A stretch of 64,000 nucleotides of DNA from positions 673,177 through 737,176 of the forward strand of contig MNCI01020980.1 of NCBI GenBank assembly GCA_015680685.1, in the 5' to 3' direction. The translations under genes were made by a program, and so were the position numbers. This document shows, in pieces, positions 10,560-21,809 of the stretch (its first letter is position 1; the number at the start of each line of letters is the position of its first letter). The stretch comes from Gnetum montanum (lineage: Eukaryota > Streptophyta > Gnetopsida > Gnetales > Gnetaceae). The notes under the pieces are model-generated. The model was not told the DNA's origin and did not search any database. It saw only the letters and a program-made list of their open reading frames with translations.

Positions 10560-12004
10560 TAATAAATTGACAAAGAGCTTCAACTTCAAGAGTTAGAAAA
10601 TCTGCTTCTAAAAGTAAGATATCATAAGAAGTCTAGATTTTTACTTGAAATTCACATACAAGAAAATATCTTTGAACATGCTCTAATTTTTCCCAATTAT
10701 GTGTGGAAAGAGAAGGTTCCCAAGAAACACACTCATAAAATAATATAGGTTGGAAAAGACTACCAAAAGTTTCCTCTTGATCTGCCATGCCAAAATTTAT
10801 TTCCTTCTATAATCATTTCTTAGAGCAAATGGAGCTTGCATGCCACTTGACACCCTTTGAGTAATAAGGATATTCCAACTATAATTACTAGCAAAATCAA
10901 CTTCCAAATATTTATAAGATTCACATATATCAAGCCTTTTTTCTCCAAGAAAAAAATATTGTAATTTCTATTTTTAGTATCATAAACTAGAATTTTAGTC
11001 TTATCAATATTAACTTTCATACCTGAATGGTTGTAGTAGTCATTGAGAATTTGAAGCATATAATTTAATATTGTAGCTGATTTTTCAATTAGACCACATC
11101 ATCTATAAAGAGAAGCATGTTAAAAAATAATCCATTCATTGACATACCATGATTATAGACATTTTTCATCCATTCATCCAATTCATCTATAAATATACTA
11201 AAAAAGATAAGGGACAAAGGACAACCTTGTTTAACTCCAATTGATATGTTGATAATTGTTCCTTTTGTAGTAAGACTATCTTTAATAAGAATGTTAATTG
11301 TCTCATAGATTCTTTTAGCTATAGAAAGGAGACATGGTGGAATGTTAATGTTATCCAATCTCTTCCAAAGTTTATTTCAAGCAACAAAATCATAAGCCTT
11401 GGAGAAATCAACAAAACAAATAAAATTTGTATGGTTGGATCTTTTTGGTTTCTCTACACAATCATGTAAAGTTATTAGATGGTCTATAGTATAATGATTC
11501 CTCTTAAAGCCTACTTGTGATTGAGCATGAAGACCTTGCATTTCTGCCCATGAACTAGTTTTATTCTTCAAAATAGTGCCCAAAAGCTTAGTAAAAACTA
11601 AATTGATTACAATCAATTGGTAATTATTAAGATCTATCCTATCTTCTTTTTTGAAAAGCAAGACTATTCAACTAGAATACCAAGAGTGATCCAAACCATG
11701 TTGAGTCCCTTTATTAAGAGGATTGCAAGTTTCTTTCCACACAAATAAACCACCCCATTCAAGAAGCTTTGCATGTAATCCATTAACATGAGAACCTTTC
11801 CCAAAGATAATCTTTGAATTCCTATAGAAACATCATTAAAGGATAACTCAAGAATACTAGAGTTATCTTGCATAGTTGACAAAGCCTCTTAATTAAAAAA
11901 TTCATTGAAGAAAGTTTGAATAGCAAATAAGGAAAAATCCTTACCATGTTGCTATCTATCTTAGAATAAATTCTAAAAGCTCTTTGAATTTGAGTGGAGC
12001 TCAT
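10560..12004 (-). pseudogene. LINE (non-LTR retrotransposon) reverse transcriptase, 5'-truncated relic
   Basis: On the minus strand the RT motifs follow the non-LTR order. NYQLIVINLVFTKLLGTIL (11625-11570) matches the R-P-I-S-L box. QVGFKRNHYTIDHL (11518-11478) matches Q-x-G-F-R. FVDFSKAYDFVA (11412-11377) is block A with its catalytic Asp. GVKQGCPLSLIFFSIFIDEL (about 11250-11188) is block B, and LFIDDVV (11112-11089) is the (Y/F)xDD box. Stops and frame shifts separate the blocks. The endonuclease domain is absent, as expected for 5' truncation. No clear poly-A tail is seen at the left end. The clade cannot be assigned by eye. Confidence 0.75.
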
Positions 12005-13806
12005 GAATCATTTTTTCTTGCTCTTTTTTAATGAACTTCCTTTATTAAAAATGAATAATGCATTTCATTTCAGTATTGAAAAGAGTCATTTTGAGGAAAA
12101 TTATAGGTTTATTCATAGAATGTTGAATGATGTGAAGTATTTTTATGGGGAAGCACAATTGGATGCTAAATTTGTGTAAGAAATGGAAGCCTAGCATTCT
12201 TGAGTGAGAGAAAGGTTAATTAAGAAAGCAAAGAAAGTGTTCCAAAAGAAGAATGAGTGCAATATGAAGTCTAAATTTGAGGTTGATGATTTGGCGTGGA
12301 TCCATTTAAAAACGAAGATGCTAAGGGGAGTCAATTTCTCCAAATCAAAGGTAAAGAGGATGGAACATTTCAAAATAAAATATCAAGATAAATGATAATG
12401 CTTCTAAGATTTTGATGTGTAGTGGTGTTGGCATGAATTTTTTTGTTTAATGTTATATATTTGAGCCATTATCATGGACCTAATGATTGCCAAACCTTAA
12501 AAATGAACATGGAGGAATTGAAAGCTACCATCTTTGACCCTAATTCTTTCAAAGAGAGGAAGCAATTACCTTAAAGAAGAGGAAATATTTAAGTAGACAA
12601 GCATGAAGAAATTTTGGTATTTGATTCATTGAGAAGATCAAGATGTTGTTAATGTTGTTTGGGTTCATTAAACCCAATTGGATGAGTGAGGTATCACCAC
12701 ACCAATGTTCACCTAGTTCACTCTTTTTAAGAGTGGAAGAGATGGTGTAGGAACACCTTCCATCCAAAGTTGTAATGTTGTAAGAATAATGAGTTTCTTC
12801 TTCAAATCTGGTGTCATTTAGAGGTTATTTTGGAGTATTGTATAAATTTGGATTGATAATCATGAGGCAAATGCAACTTGGAGTTAGTCATAATTTAGAG
12901 TTGCAAGTTAACTGGATTTGCAATTGTTCATGGTGATTCATAAACATTTTTAAAACCTTTTACCATAGGATTGACACTACAAGGTGGGTGCAACTTGTAG
13001 AAAGTTGTAGTTCACCCAAGAGGATGTGGAAGACTATAATAGGTAGCCACTTGTACCAAGAACAATGATGCTATTAGTTTTTGGTCTAAAAGGCTAACTG
13101 TGAGGCATTGCAAGTTGCAATGCTCTCAAATTGATAAGAAGTCTAGTTTAAAGTTTTCTATGCAATTCTCAGTGCAAGTGGTTACAACTAATAGTAGGTT
13201 GCATCCAAAAGGGGATTGCAAGTATATGCAACCTCTAGTAACTTGCAATATCACATTCAAAATTTTTTAAACATTTTGCAATATACAACAAAGAAAAAGA
13301 CATAATTGGGGTTTTTCACCATTCGCATGATTGCTTATGAGTTAAGGAGAAGAGCTCTAGAGTAAGTCCATTAGGCATCTTCTATTGGTCCTTTGGCATC
13401 TTATGTTCTTATTTAAAGAGTGAAGTAAGGTTGTGTAGGTTGTAGATCCTCATGGTTTGTAACTATCGTTAAGTGTGTGAGGGTGTGGCATGTTTTGGGG
13501 CCTATTACTTTTTAGATCCTTTTAGCTTATTCCTTACTCTTATATTTCAATTTTATTTTGTTCATGCATATTAATTAGACACATTTTTCATGGTGTTTTT
13601 CTTTGTTAAGAAATTGTGCATGAAATTGAGATGGATTTTTAAGGTGGTTTTAAGACTCCATTATTCCATCATTCTCTTGCAAATTCAACAAAGGTTTCTA
13701 AAGTAGAAACCTTAGCATTATTACCTCAAACTAGATTAAAATCTAAGTATGTTCATGCTAAATTCAAAAGCAAAGATCCTTTCTTTCTTTAAACTAAAAT
13801 GAAATT
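12005..13806. other. No recognised gene
   Basis: Short ORFs of 60-72 codons at 11994-12179, 12204-12395 and 12549-12767 have biased Lys/Phe/Asn composition and no recognisable motif. The region around 12880-13270 repeats the words TTGCAAGTT / GCAACT at irregular spacing. No repeat borders were found. Confidence 0.5.
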
Positions 13807-14659
13807 TGATGAGCAGTAAGGTACCCCTACGCCTAACCATATGAATGACAAGTGTTAACGCGCAATTTGGTTAAACTCCATAGACCTTAAGTTCTTAAGT
13901 ACACTAGTTTCAAGGAAGTGAGATCTAATTGAAACAATCATTGTCTTCTCAGTTCCACTTGTGAGGTACAAATATATGGTTAAGTACGATTAAGGTATGT
14001 GATTTTTACCATTTTATATTTTATAAGTTTAATCTCCTAGAACTTGAATGAGAGGTGAAGTAATTTAAGATCTAATTCATCTACTACCTAGCTAGCCTAA
14101 CACAAGTACCCGTTTCCACTCTCCAAACACATCCTAAACACATGTAGCATTGTTGGGATACCAAACATTAAGTGTTTCTGGGTTACCAAGTGTTGCACAT
14201 ATGCTCGAAGTGTTGTACTTGTGTTCATTAACAACTGGAAATTAGTTTCTTAATGAAAATGCATCAAAGTAAAGTACATGAATCTCAAATGCATTAAAGG
14301 AAACATTAATCTATGCTCAGTGCTACAAGGATTATTAAAAGGGTTCACTTTAATTCCCATCGCACTATTGTGTTCAGGTACATCAGTGCTTGAACAAAGA
14401 TCCGTACACACTCAGACTCCTATTGTGGGCACTCATAAAATATTCTAACTTTAGAGAAAACAAACTATAAGAGCTTCATTATGCTATCACAAAAACTATC
14501 CGCAAGATTATGAGTCCAAGTACTATATTTATAGGCTAGCATGTACTCCGCCATATTGGATATTCAACATCGTGTCGTAGGCTCTGACATTAGGTATCCA
14601 ATATCAAGGCAGAGATATTGGATATTCGATATCAAAGTAGATCAAAACATGATTCAACA
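13807..14659 (-). repeat. Solo LTR (minus orientation)
   Basis: On the plus strand it runs from TGATGAGCAG to GATTCAACA, 853 bp. It contains the family U5 (GGTACCCCTACGCCTAACCAT), GGTTACCAAGTG, an AATTCCC/TTTATT region, a reversed TATA box (TATTTATAGGC near 14528) and a U3 array built on GATATTGGATATTCGATATC (14560-14635). No internal sequence or second LTR lies beside it. Flanks AAATT and AAAAT do not give an exact TSD. Confidence 0.65.
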
Positions 14660-15129
14660 AAAATCTAAGTATGCTAATGCTTAGTTCAGAAGTTGAGCTA
14701 AGAGTTTGATGTATCATTCATTGAAGGTATCGTGATTGTTTTTCTTCAATATACTTTTCATCAGTTAGGAATGAGAAATGGTGGTTTTGACACAATGTGA
14801 TTGTGGTTCCAACATCCTTCTTTGGACAAGATGGATAATATCCCATGAAAAAATTTTCAAACTATAAGGTTGATTTGACTTTACTATCCTTTTTTTCTAA
14901 GAAAGAAAACATGAAATGTGCATTTCTTTAATGATTTTAATCACCATGAAATTGAAGTAATTTTTATTGCAAATATAAATCAAGAGAAATATACATGTGC
15001 TATATGTTGTGAAAAAAGGTTGATTAGACTTTACTATCCTTATTTTGTAGTAAATAAACATGAAAAGTGATATTTTGTTAATGATATTGAGAAAAATATT
15101 TTTTTTTGTCATGTTTTCATTTCTTTAGC
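14660..15129. repeat. Low-copy DNA with a diverged direct repeat
   Basis: The block AGGTTGAT-TGACTTTACTATCCTT with following AAACATGAAA-GTG (14868-14960) recurs at 15016-15095, a direct repeat about 150 bp apart. Nothing coding was seen. Confidence 0.45.
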
Positions 15130-15935
15130 GTAACTTGAAAGACTTGTAATCTAGGTATACCCCAAGATATATAGTCCAATTAGAACTTTATAACTTAGCA
15201 TCACCCACTAGAATCGAACCCCATGACTTGAAGGTTCTTACCACTAGGCTAACATCCCATTGTCTTCAACATATAATCTTAAATTTTTCAAACTATCATA
15301 CTATAGGTACCAAAATGCTGCAACTATTTTGCTAATCATAACTATGATGATATATTACAAACCTATCTAGATCAATATTCAAATTAAATTTGAAGATTTA
15401 TTATGTCTGAAGACCCATAGGATCTATTAGATAAATATTACATTTTATGATAAATAAAGATAGACTATACAAATTGACTAAGCATCAATGGGGGCAACAA
15501 GAAAAAATGATATAAGTTCTTTGATGTAACATTATAAAATAAAATAATGTTGTCTCAAATGGGTACCTACAACACAAAAAAGAAACACATGTAACTCATC
15601 TTCAAAGGTTCCTAACCTACACAACTTACAAATGAATTGTTCTTAGGGGAGTTGAATCCATCTTCCACTTTCAATTCTAAGATGATGTAAACTTAACTAA
15701 AGCTTGTTGATGTATTCTCATACTTGATTGGAATAGCAGTTGACAGATAGTGAGCTTTTGCATCTATTTTCCAAACCTACATAACCTACAAATGCACTTG
15801 TTTTGGGGGAGTTGAATATATCTTCCACTTTCAATTCTAAGATGATGTGAACTTAAGTAAAGCTTGCTAACAACATTCTAATACTTGATTGGAATAGCAA
15901 TTGAGAGATAGTGAGCTTGTACATCTAATTTATTA
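15130..15935 (+). repeat. Interspersed repeat R1, copy A, with tRNA-like head and an internal duplication
   Basis: About 600 bp of this block matches, in reverse complement, 60985-61600. Shared words include AGTCCAATTAGAACTT, AAATAAAGATAGACTATAC, TCTCAAATGGGTA, AACTCATCTTCAA and CTTGATTGGAATAGCA. The last 165 bp occur twice here (about 15603-15762 and 15771-15930) but once in copy B. Read on the minus strand, the 15140-15262 part starts like a tRNA-derived SINE. Confidence 0.65.
15140..15262 (-). repeat. tRNA-derived SINE-like head
   Basis: On the minus strand TTAGCCTAGTGGTAAG resembles an RNA polymerase III A box and GGGGTTCGATTCTAGT a B box, 35-40 bp apart. They are followed by TGGGTGATGCTAAGTTATAAAG. 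The same layout occurs near 21.5, 52.1 and 61.5 kb. Confidence 0.5.
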
Positions 15936-15982
15936 TATATAATGTAATGTAAATAAAATTGTTTCATTCTCTCTACATCAGA

Positions 15983-16110
15983 CCACATTTGTGTTAAAAC
16001 TTATGCTAGAGTAGCTGGTGAATATGCTTAGGATTTGACTGCATGTCCACATTTGTGTTAAAACTTATGCTAGAGTAGCTGGTGAATATGCTTAGGATTT
16101 GACTGCATGT
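15983..16110. repeat. Exact 64-bp tandem duplication
   Basis: Two identical 64-bp units, 15983-16046 and 16047-16110, starting CCACATTTGTG and ending GACTGCATGT. No mismatch was seen, so the duplication is recent or an assembly effect. Confidence 0.9.
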
Positions 16111-16274
16111 CCTCTCAAGACATTCCATTTTCTCAACTATTGCATTTCCTAGAAAATACCAACAATGGACTCAACAATCCTCAAGAACTGATTTAGAAAA
16201 TTTATTTCACCTTGAAATATACAAGTTATGAGATATGCAATATAATGAATTGACACAAGCTTTTTGTTTCTAAA

Positions 16275-16697
16275 GGTAATAAATCGAATCACATAATAGC
16301 AAGGTAATAAATCACATTCACATAATAGCGGTAATAAATCACATTCACATAATAGCATTGTGTTGTGTTTTTAAATTTTACACTTAAGTTATAGCATTGT
16401 GTTTAAATTTTACACTTAAGTTATAGCATTGTGTTTAAATTTTACTTAAATTTTACACTTAATTTATCAAGAAGAATTTAAATATCTTTTCAAAATTTTA
16501 CTTAAATTTTACACTTAATTTATCAAGAAGAATTTAAATATCTTTTCAAAATTGAGCACCAAATCCAATCCCAAACAACACATTCATAGAATACATGAGA
16601 GTAACACATTCATAGAATACATGAGAGTATTAATGCTAGATAGATGATAGTATGGAGTATGATTTAGATAGATGATAGTATGAATACGAGTATGATT
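16275..16697. repeat. Chain of five short tandem duplications
   Basis: The chain holds five repeat sets. Three units of about 27 bp start GGTAATAAATC (16275, 16303, 16330). Two and a half units start ATAGCATTGTG (16352, 16391, 16423). Two units are 56 bp (16440-16495, 16496-16551). Two units are 26 bp (16577-16602, 16603-16628). Two units start TAGATAGATGATAGTATG (16637 and 16665). Each unit is distinct from the next, so this is not one satellite. Confidence 0.85.
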
Positions 16698-16699
16698 TA

Positions 16700-17921
16700 G
16701 AGGCATGGTAGGTCATTGTTTTGCAAGCAACTTTATGCAAACCATCACTACAATGACATATTCCACACCTATCCAAATCAGAACTGTTTATAAGCATGCC
16801 AGGACATTGTTTTGCCGGAAGAAAAAGATTTTTTCATTTTTTTTTTGGTTTTTTATGCTTTAAAATATATTCATAGAAAACTAGGCCTCGTCTTCGTTAC
16901 AAACAATTCCTAAAATTTTATGCTGTAATTCAAATTCACATAAACAAAGAATCTGCTTGAAATTTTCTTTCTATCTCTTGAAAGTTTCCTCACACTCATT
17001 CTATTCTTTTCAATGAAACAGTACTGAAAATATCTTTACCAACCACAGGTAACAAAAGAACTTAGAAAAAATGAAAATAAACAGTGTACCAAATCCTGCA
17101 CGCTCAAAGCCGGATCCTAATTAACCTTTCTGTCATATTTGCTTTATAACTCTTCATTCAATTGTAAACTTTCTTCTGCGTCATCGGTTATCATTTATCA
17201 AAGGTATAGTTTAAAGAATTTGAAAGTGCGCCGAAAAAAAAAAACCTACTACAAATTTTCATCGAGTATCATGAAGAGGGTTGACAGAATTTCGTTCTCT
17301 CTCTTCACTCTGCTCCATCCAAGAGCATTCATTCTTTTTTGTAGCCAAGTAGCCGACCATTTCTTCTTCGTCTACCACTATGGCTGATTTTTTCTACCTT
17401 CTCTGCAATGATTTTCTGTCACCTTAGCCATCCTACAACCTACCGATTGTCTCTGATGGATCCTCTACAATTCTATCCAACGATTGATCGATTTGCAGAC
17501 TTGCTCCGATATCAAGACGATACAGGCTAATGCTCTTCGCAGGCAACTTCTATTATTTTATCATAATTATTTATTCATGATCAGGCAAGTCTTGAATGAA
17601 AGAAAGCCTAACCACTTTTCAAGTGACTGCAAAGCAGGGTCCCAATGATCGTGGATGAACGAAACACAATCAAAAGCCTGAGCTATTTAAGAATAACGGT
17701 ATCCAGGCTCCGAGAACCATTCTCTTTTAAAATCCTTTTCCGATTCCCGCGTAAGCCAAAAATAGTGAAATACATCAAAACTTTACTGCGCCAGTACATT
17801 TAATACAACGAGGTACCCGTCCCATATTAATACAAGCCTGCTCTGCTGTTCAAATCCTAGGCGAAGATTTACTTAAAAGTTCAGGGAAACCCAATAAAAT
17901 GTTTCTAACATCATGAAACGG
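16700..17921. other. No recognised gene; flank of the SDR pseudogene
   Basis: No motif-bearing ORF was found. The 82-codon ORF at 17139-17387 has no recognisable domain. The part next to 17922 would be the 3' UTR of the SDR locus. Confidence 0.4.
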
Positions 17922-19491
17922 TTATTGAACTTTGAGCTTCCCAAAAGCCTTGTCTGCAAATGCATTCCCAAACAGCTTGAAAAGGTTTTCCAGGGCAGCA
18001 GCAGGTGGCTTGCTGAGCATTCTACATATCCACTCAAAGGCCTGTGGCAGCAGTGCTCTGTACCATACAAATGTGGCATACCAGCTTGGTGTTATGACTT
18101 ATGACCCTTCTCTGTCTCCTGCATGCTGCTTTAACAATTTGGCTTGCTGCGTCTTCTGTCCGAGTCCGAGCAAGAGGATACCATCCCGGAATCTTTCCCT
18201 GAAATCAACCATGTAAATTTCAGTGTGTTTGTTGGATATGATTTGTTTTGGTTCGATATAGAAGTTCAAAACAAGTATGGTGTTTTGATAATGTGAAAAG
18301 CTCAGTACGAAAGAAGATCAAAGGACGAGTAATCTGCAAATAAATTTTGAAGGTTTCCTGACTTCAATAATTTCCTTTTCTGTTAATTCTGACCGAACAA
18401 ATCCTGGGAATGGTACGGTGATGGATATGGAATTGTGAAGCTCCTGAATCCTCAGGGTATCAAAGAAGGTGGTAAGTGCTCGTTAGGCTGCCTGCAAAGC
18501 GAACAGAAATGAAGCAGTGAAAATTTTCTCTGATCTCCAGAATGCATGCAAACATGAAAAGTTTTTATACACTGTAAATTGTCATAAACGGAAAAGGGAC
18601 TATAGCACTCATGGAACTTGTCACCACTATTTGACCCTTGGTTTCCCTGAGATGCTCCAGAGCAAATTGGGTAGTGTAAACATGGCCCAAAAAATCCAAA
18701 TCCTGAAAATCCGGAAAAAAGTACAAAATGATTCGGCTCACGTTGAATAGAGTGCTGCTAATGTTAGTTACTTCGTTCTAAACTTCTAATAGAATTGTTA
18801 AAAATGTTTCGCAGTTCTCACCATGATTTTCCTGTGATATGATATATTTGCCCAGTCCTCAAACAAAGTACCATCTGCTATTCCAGCATTGTTGACAAGA
18901 ACATCCACCGAAAACATCCAGGAACAATCATGAAAAAATCTATAAAAACATTCTTCAGAGACATGGGGACAAAACCAAGTACAGAAACAGAAACCTACAC
19001 TGCCCAAAAGTGTCTATTGTGAAATCAACAATCTTTTTGCAGTCATAAAGGTTGGTAATGTCTGTAGGGCATATAACTGCATCCTGGGCACCATAACTCA
19101 TGCATTCATCTGCAACCTGCTCCAGTCTGTTCAATCTTCTGGCTGCCAACACAATCTTTGCTCCTCGTTTGGCATACTCCCATGCCATACACTGCCATGC
19201 AAAAGCCACCAGTTATGCTCAAGAAAAAACATTTTGATTCAACTGAACAAGCATCTTTTTTCTGATTCCTGACCTGACCTGCCCTCGTCCTGAAGAAGCC
19301 CCAGTGATGAGAATAACTTTGCCCTTGAACATCCCTGTTTTGAAAGACAGAAAGTTCAGATAGTACTTGAAGGACTGAAACAAAGTGGATACCCGGATTG
19401 CAGAGGCCAGTATCGGGAGGAGACACAGAAGAATAGCTTCATTTGATGCCCAGATGAGAAATTTCTGGATATTGTGTGTGGAAAATTCCAT
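17922..19491 (-). pseudogene. Short-chain dehydrogenase/reductase (11-beta-HSD/steroleosin-like), six-exon pseudogene
   Basis: Six exons can be placed on the minus strand: 19491-19279, 19191-18999, 18907-18822, 18702-18571, 18491-18363 and 18198-17922. With one 7-bp repeat removed, the spliced length is 341 codons including stop, close to the usual 330-350 of plant hydroxysteroid-dehydrogenase-like SDRs. Exon 1 has a hydrophobic N-terminal anchor (LLCLLPILASAI) and the NAD(P)-binding motif TGASSGRG. Exon 2 has EYAKRGAKIVLAARR, which would bind the cofactor adenosine side. Exon 3 has LVNNAGI. Exon 4 has IVVTSSMSA, with the catalytic Ser, and ends at the catalytic Tyr (TIYS). Exon 5 has PGFVRSELT, and exon 6 has SWYATFVWYRALLPQAFEW. 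Lesions are a TAA at the catalytic Lys codon (18485-18483), a doubled TTATGAC (18092-18105) shifting the frame, and a GG in place of the AG acceptor before exon 3. Introns are kept, so it is not a processed copy. The in-frame ATG at 19587 is an alternative start. Confidence 0.85.
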
Positions 19492-19591
19492 TGTTGTTGC
19501 CTTCCTTGCTCGAAAGCTCAGAGTGACGGCTAGTTTTGATGAGCGTAGTCGAAGCAAATTTGAGATTTGGGTGTTGTTGTTTGCCATGTGT

Positions 19592-20569
19592 CTTCACAAT
19601 CAATCGATAGACATGCATCCTTATTCCATGCTTTGGCACTTGGAGCTCTTATCAAGAGCACATTTTGCAGCTTATTTTTTTTCACTATCCCAGGCATAGC
19701 AATAAACAACTATGATTGACACCTGGCCAGGCTGCCTTTTGACAGACTGATAACAATGTTCCTTATATGCTTAAAAAAATGCATGCGTTCTTGCTTTGGT
19801 GATTACTTTTGGAACAAATGAATTATCTGAGTTTCAGTGTTTCTGGGATGTTACGATGTGGGACGCATGTCCTTCCCAACGTTTTCGGGATTATTTTTTA
19901 GGACAAAATGATTTTCCAATGCGCTTTCAAGCTATTGAAGATTATAAATAAATTTGTTATGCTTGAGGTAGTTTGAAAATTTGTACCTAAACATGAAAGT
20001 AAAGTGTTTTACTAGATGTCCTATTTATATCCGTGATTATTTGGGGATGCATCCTTGAGATGTTTCAAATAAGGAATTTTCCCTGGGCACATATCCACGT
20101 GTAACACTATTTATTTCATTATAGCGTAAAAATAGTTGTTGAGGCATCTATTTGACAATTTTGTATCATTTATTACGCTTACGATGGTTTCTCTAGCCAT
20201 ATGTAGCCGTGGTTTCCTTACCTTTCCACTTTTCTTAGCCTTGGACCATGTTTTTGTATTTCCTAAGCTCTAAGATCTCTTCAAATCTTGGAAACCTAAT
20301 TGGGACCCACATCTTTTGCCAAGGATTCATATCTTTGTGAAATTAGGATTTGACCTTTTTTAAAAGAGGGGAGAGGGGATTGCACTCATATCCTAGGTGC
20401 TAATGCACTATTGTTAACATATAGATGCTAAAACATCTCCTTGTTACTTTCACCAAAGGATGACTTTCATTATTTGCTTATTTCTTTTGCATTTTGTTAA
20501 GATGAGTTCTTCCTTTCTAGGGTGAGTGTGCTTGCATTTTTTTCCTTGCCTATGTTTTTTAAGTGGAGG
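19592..20569. other. Upstream flank of the SDR locus, no recognised gene
   Basis: The promoter of the SDR gene would lie here (about 19592-19900). No clear TATA box could be assigned. The remainder is AT-rich single-copy-like sequence. Confidence 0.35.
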
Positions 20570-20725
20570 GACTACCACTCAAAATGATGGTCACATGCTT
20601 GTTTATCAAGTTGTAAGACCTAGGTTCAAGCCTAGGTGTAGCCACTTGAAAGAGGTTAAGCTTTTGCTTATCCATTACTCTCAAGGATCTACCTTGGTAG
20701 GATGAGAGTGTGCTCATGAATTAAG
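20570..20725 (+). repeat. Possible tRNA-derived SINE fragment
   Basis: A B-box-like AGGTTCAAGCCTAGG lies at about 20630, about 45 bp after GGTCACATGCTTG. The A box is weak. It is placed with the other SINE-like units only by layout. Confidence 0.3.
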
Positions 20726-21454
20726 TACTTTGCTTTTCCTTATATTTTTAATTTATTATTAATTAATTAATTTAATTAGTATGATTGGTTAATTAGTTGA
20801 ATTAGTTCAATTGTTCTAGATGTATTCTTAATTATCACCTTACCCTCTAAAAAATATTAGATTAATTAATTTAGTCATGTGTGAGTCAATAATGATTCCA
20901 CCTTGCCTAATCAGGTTATAACTATACAGAATGGTGTTGGGTCATCAATGATGTGATTAGGAGCATTTTGGTTACTTTTGTATGAAATTGTTACCTGATT
21001 ATAACTCCAAGTATATGTGAATGCATGTATGTGTCACACCTCTCTTACAAGGCATTGTTGCACTACTTGTGTATTTGTGCATTTACATTTGTATGTTTTA
21101 ATTTCACATTATAGGATTATGATCCAAGGGTATGTTTCTTTTTTTTTTCATGTGTGAATGTTGCACTTATTTTACAAGAGATTAGAATAATATTTAATTA
21201 CAAGTAAGGGATTAGCAAACCACAAGTTGTAATTGTAATTGTCTTAGAAATTGTAGCTTCAAATGACCTAAATAATTGATTATAGGTCAATTACAAGGAA
21301 TCAACAAATCATGAGTTGTAAAAATTCACCATAGGTTGTGGCGAGGTAATAATTGTCCAAATCATAGGTTGTGCTCCAATCATGGTACTTGAAAATAGAA
21401 AAAAGTTCAAGATGCTAAGAGCACAATTGATAGAATGAGTCATGGTATATCAGA
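20726..21454. other. No recognised feature
   Basis: AT-rich DNA with TTAATTAATTAATTTAATTAG low-complexity words near 20755-20780 and scattered CACAAGTTGTAA words near 21220-21380. Confidence 0.35.
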
Positions 21455-21610
21455 CCACAAGTTGTTTTAGCCTAATGGTACAGGTCTTAGCCTAGTAACC
21501 CCAGGTCACAAGTTTGATTATACTAGGTGGCACTGAGTTATAAACATCTATAAATCTTGGGGTGTACTTAGGTTTTAATTATTTTAGGTCCCAATTATGG
21601 TAGGATAGTG
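21455..21610 (+). repeat. SINE-like tRNA-headed repeat
   Basis: TTTTAGCCTAATGGTACAGG (A box) and GGTCACAAGTTTGATTATAC (B box) are followed by TGGCACTGAGTTATAAA and CTTGGGGTGTACTTAGGTTT. This body is shared with the minus-strand copy at 15140-15262. Confidence 0.5.
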
Positions 21611-21809
21611 TTTTTAGTCTAACTTGTGTTTGACAATACTCTAACCTTTGTAATGTGATATCTTCTACTAAATAGAAGACATTAATATTATTACTTATCA
21701 TGGTATAATCATCTTGATTCTTTTATTAGAAAAAATACATCTTACCACTACATCATTCCATATTGGGATAGATCAATAGCTAAATCAAAAACTACTAACT
21801 TTTTACTAT

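Noticed and set aside
12204-12395. Lys-rich ORF as a chromodomain or nucleic-acid-binding fragment
   Set aside because: No conserved residues were recognised, and composition alone is not evidence.
16275-16356. CRISPR-like repeat array
   Set aside because: The repeats are directly adjacent without spacers and the genome is a plant's.
19385-19699. 104-codon plus-strand ORF
   Set aside because: Antisense of SDR exon 1; the exon has family motifs on the minus strand.
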